NCBI GenBank assembly: GCA_041748175.1
Contig: JBGTDU010000090.1
Span: forward strand, 1-7,928
DNA from: JAHEJB01 sp041748175
Lineage (GTDB): Bacteria > Bacteroidota > Rhodothermia > Rhodothermales > Rubricoccaceae
Direction of reading: 5' to 3'
Length of the DNA: 7,928 nucleotides
A program made the translations under genes and the position numbers. The notes beneath the pieces were generated by a model. That model did not search any database. It saw nothing but the letters and a program-made list of their open reading frames with translations, and was not told the origin of the DNA. Below are positions 7,215 through 7,928 of this stretch, piece by piece. The first letter of the stretch is position 1. Each line of letters starts with the position of its first letter.

Positions 7215-7587
7215 GGCTTGGAAGGTGTTGTAGGAATGGAACTGGCACGCGCGAAATCGTACGCCGAACGGTCGGTTTTCCGCCGATTCAGAGGTCGAGC
7301 GCTGTTTTACTCACAACGGCAAGTGCCCTGCCAATGGGCCACGGAAGTGCGGTCGCCTGGTACTCCGCGCGTAATTGACCAGCCTTTGCAACCGTCCAGA
7401 AAGTTGTCTGAAAGGCGCCCGGGAGTTTCGATCAGGGCGTCGTTGCCTACCTGAGTCGTTACCCCTCGCACAGGGCTGAGGGAGCGCGAATATCCTGAAA
7501 CTGAAATTCGTTGACTACATGCTAGCGCTGACAAGGATGCTTAGTCCGATGATATTCCCCTTGTGCCTAGCCTTTACCCCGAAGAGA

Positions 7588-7690
7588 GGACGCTGGGTGG
7601 TCCCCCTTCGAAGGGGGTGCCCCGAGCGAGAATGTCGGTTGGGTCCACGGAGCCTCACCGAGGGGCGGGGGATGTCGGGCGTGAGGTGGT
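7588..7690. repeat. GC-rich palindromic intergenic element
   Basis: It contains a perfect 16-bp palindrome, CCCCCTTCGAAGGGGG (7602-7617). This is followed by GCCCC (7619-7623) that can pair with GGGGC (7662-7666), giving a second, longer stem-loop; ATGTCGG occurs twice (7632-7638, 7672-7678). There is no T-run, so it is not a terminator. The composition resembles dispersed extragenic palindromic repeats, but other copies would have to be seen in the genome to prove that. Confidence 0.5.
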
Positions 7691-7770
7691 CTTTGGGATG
7701 ACTTAGGAGTTAGCTCGCCACGGCCAAATCGTTCTCCAAAGCCCAGGCAGCAGATTGTAACTCTCTCGAC

Positions 7771-7863
7771 ACCCTCCGCCTCGCAAGCTCGGCACCTCCC
7801 TGAAGGGAGGACTTATGAAGGGAGGACCTCTGAGTTCTCCCTTGGGAGAGCGCTGGGGTGAGG
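7771..7863. repeat. Second palindromic intergenic element with 15-bp tandem unit
   Basis: CCTCCC (7795-7800) and GGGAGG (7805-7810) form a hairpin. TGAAGGGAGGAC occurs exactly at 7801-7812 and 7816-7827, a 15-bp period. TCTCCC (7836-7841) and GGGAGA (7844-7849) form another hairpin, followed by GCTGGGGTGAGG. This last phrase next to a CTCCC/GGGAG palindrome is, as I recall, common in dispersed intergenic repeats of Gram-negative genomes. Confidence 0.5.
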
Positions 7864-7928
7864 ATGGGTCAGGAAGAAGCAGCAGAACCTGTGCGACTCA
7901 AACCAGACGAACTACTGATTCAGGACAT
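7864..7928 (+). CDS. Probable 5' end of a plus-strand gene (partial)
   Basis: From ATG 7864-7866 the frame is open to the window edge and reads MGQEEAAEPVRLKPDELLIQ and on, an acidic, protein-like N-terminus. An in-frame TGA at 7831-7833 bounds it upstream; GTG at 7858 is an alternative start. It would be divergent from the pilin operon. No family can be named from 21 residues, and its start directly abuts the repeat element, so the true start could differ. Confidence 0.4.
   Translation, partial: MGQEEAAEPVRLKPDELLIQD

Larger units (their letters stand above)
7215..7863. other. Intergenic region upstream of the operon, no convincing gene
   Basis: About 650 bp without a supported gene. The proximal part (7215-7550) should contain the operon promoter on the minus strand, but I find no clear -35/-10 pair or Bacteroidota-type motif. 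A 75-codon minus frame (7307-7534) is open but unrecognised. The distal part (about 7590-7863) is occupied by palindromes and short direct repeats described separately. Confidence 0.6.

Noticed and set aside
7307..7534. A 75-codon minus-strand frame ending in WQGTCRCE upstream of the operon
   Set aside because: Its composition is not absurd and it has several Cys and Trp, but there is no recognised family, membrane helix or supporting context. It may be a gene remnant; I would not annotate it without homologues.
7602..7617. The perfect palindrome as a terminator
   Set aside because: There is no T-run on either side, and no gene ends next to it.

Overview
This window is dominated by one apparent operon on the minus strand, transcribed from about 7214 down to about 195. 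It encodes a type IV pilus / type II secretion-like assembly machine. In transcription order the genes are: a small pilin-like protein (135 aa), a GspF/PilC-family inner-membrane platform protein (452 aa), a GspE/PilB-family assembly ATPase (664 aa from the preferred ATG), and three further proteins with one N-terminal membrane helix (219, 217 and 461 aa) that look like minor pilins or pseudopilins. A strong stem-loop with a U-rich tail follows the last gene at 133-169 and is a convincing intrinsic terminator.

The organism is probably a member of the Bacteroidota/Rhodothermota/Chlorobi (FCB) lineage, of moderately high GC. None of the six genes has a recognisable Shine-Dalgarno sequence, which is typical of that lineage. 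The first protein begins MGQQQLLLLVIG, and the last begins MGKALLI; I recall similar beginnings from uncharacterised pilin-like proteins of FCB bacteria. This placement is inference, because there is no rRNA or phylogenetic marker in the window.

Layout: 1-67 may hold the end of a plus-strand gene converging on the operon (weak). 133-169 is the terminator. 195-1580, 1675-2328 and 2392-3051 are the three larger pilin-like genes. 3052-3294 is an unusually long gap for an operon. 3295-5289 is the ATPase and 5341-6699 the platform protein. 6807-7214 is the small pilin-like gene. 7215-7863 has no convincing gene but carries GC-rich palindromes and short direct repeats resembling dispersed intergenic repeats. 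A plus-strand gene probably begins at 7864 and runs off the end.

How the parts would work together (inference from family knowledge): the ATPase drives the platform protein to pull pilin subunits from the membrane into a filament or pseudopilus. The 135-aa protein would be the main subunit and the three larger proteins minor or tip subunits. None of the four subunits has the classical prepilin signature (leader ending in Gly, then a hydrophobic stretch with Glu at +5); three begin with just Met-Gly before the helix. The 461-aa protein ends in a Pro-Asp repeat linker and a small cysteine-containing domain resembling the HxPPGN module of secreted proteins, so it is the best candidate for a surface-exposed tip or adhesin. 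No prepilin peptidase, secretin or PilMNOP-type alignment gene is visible here.
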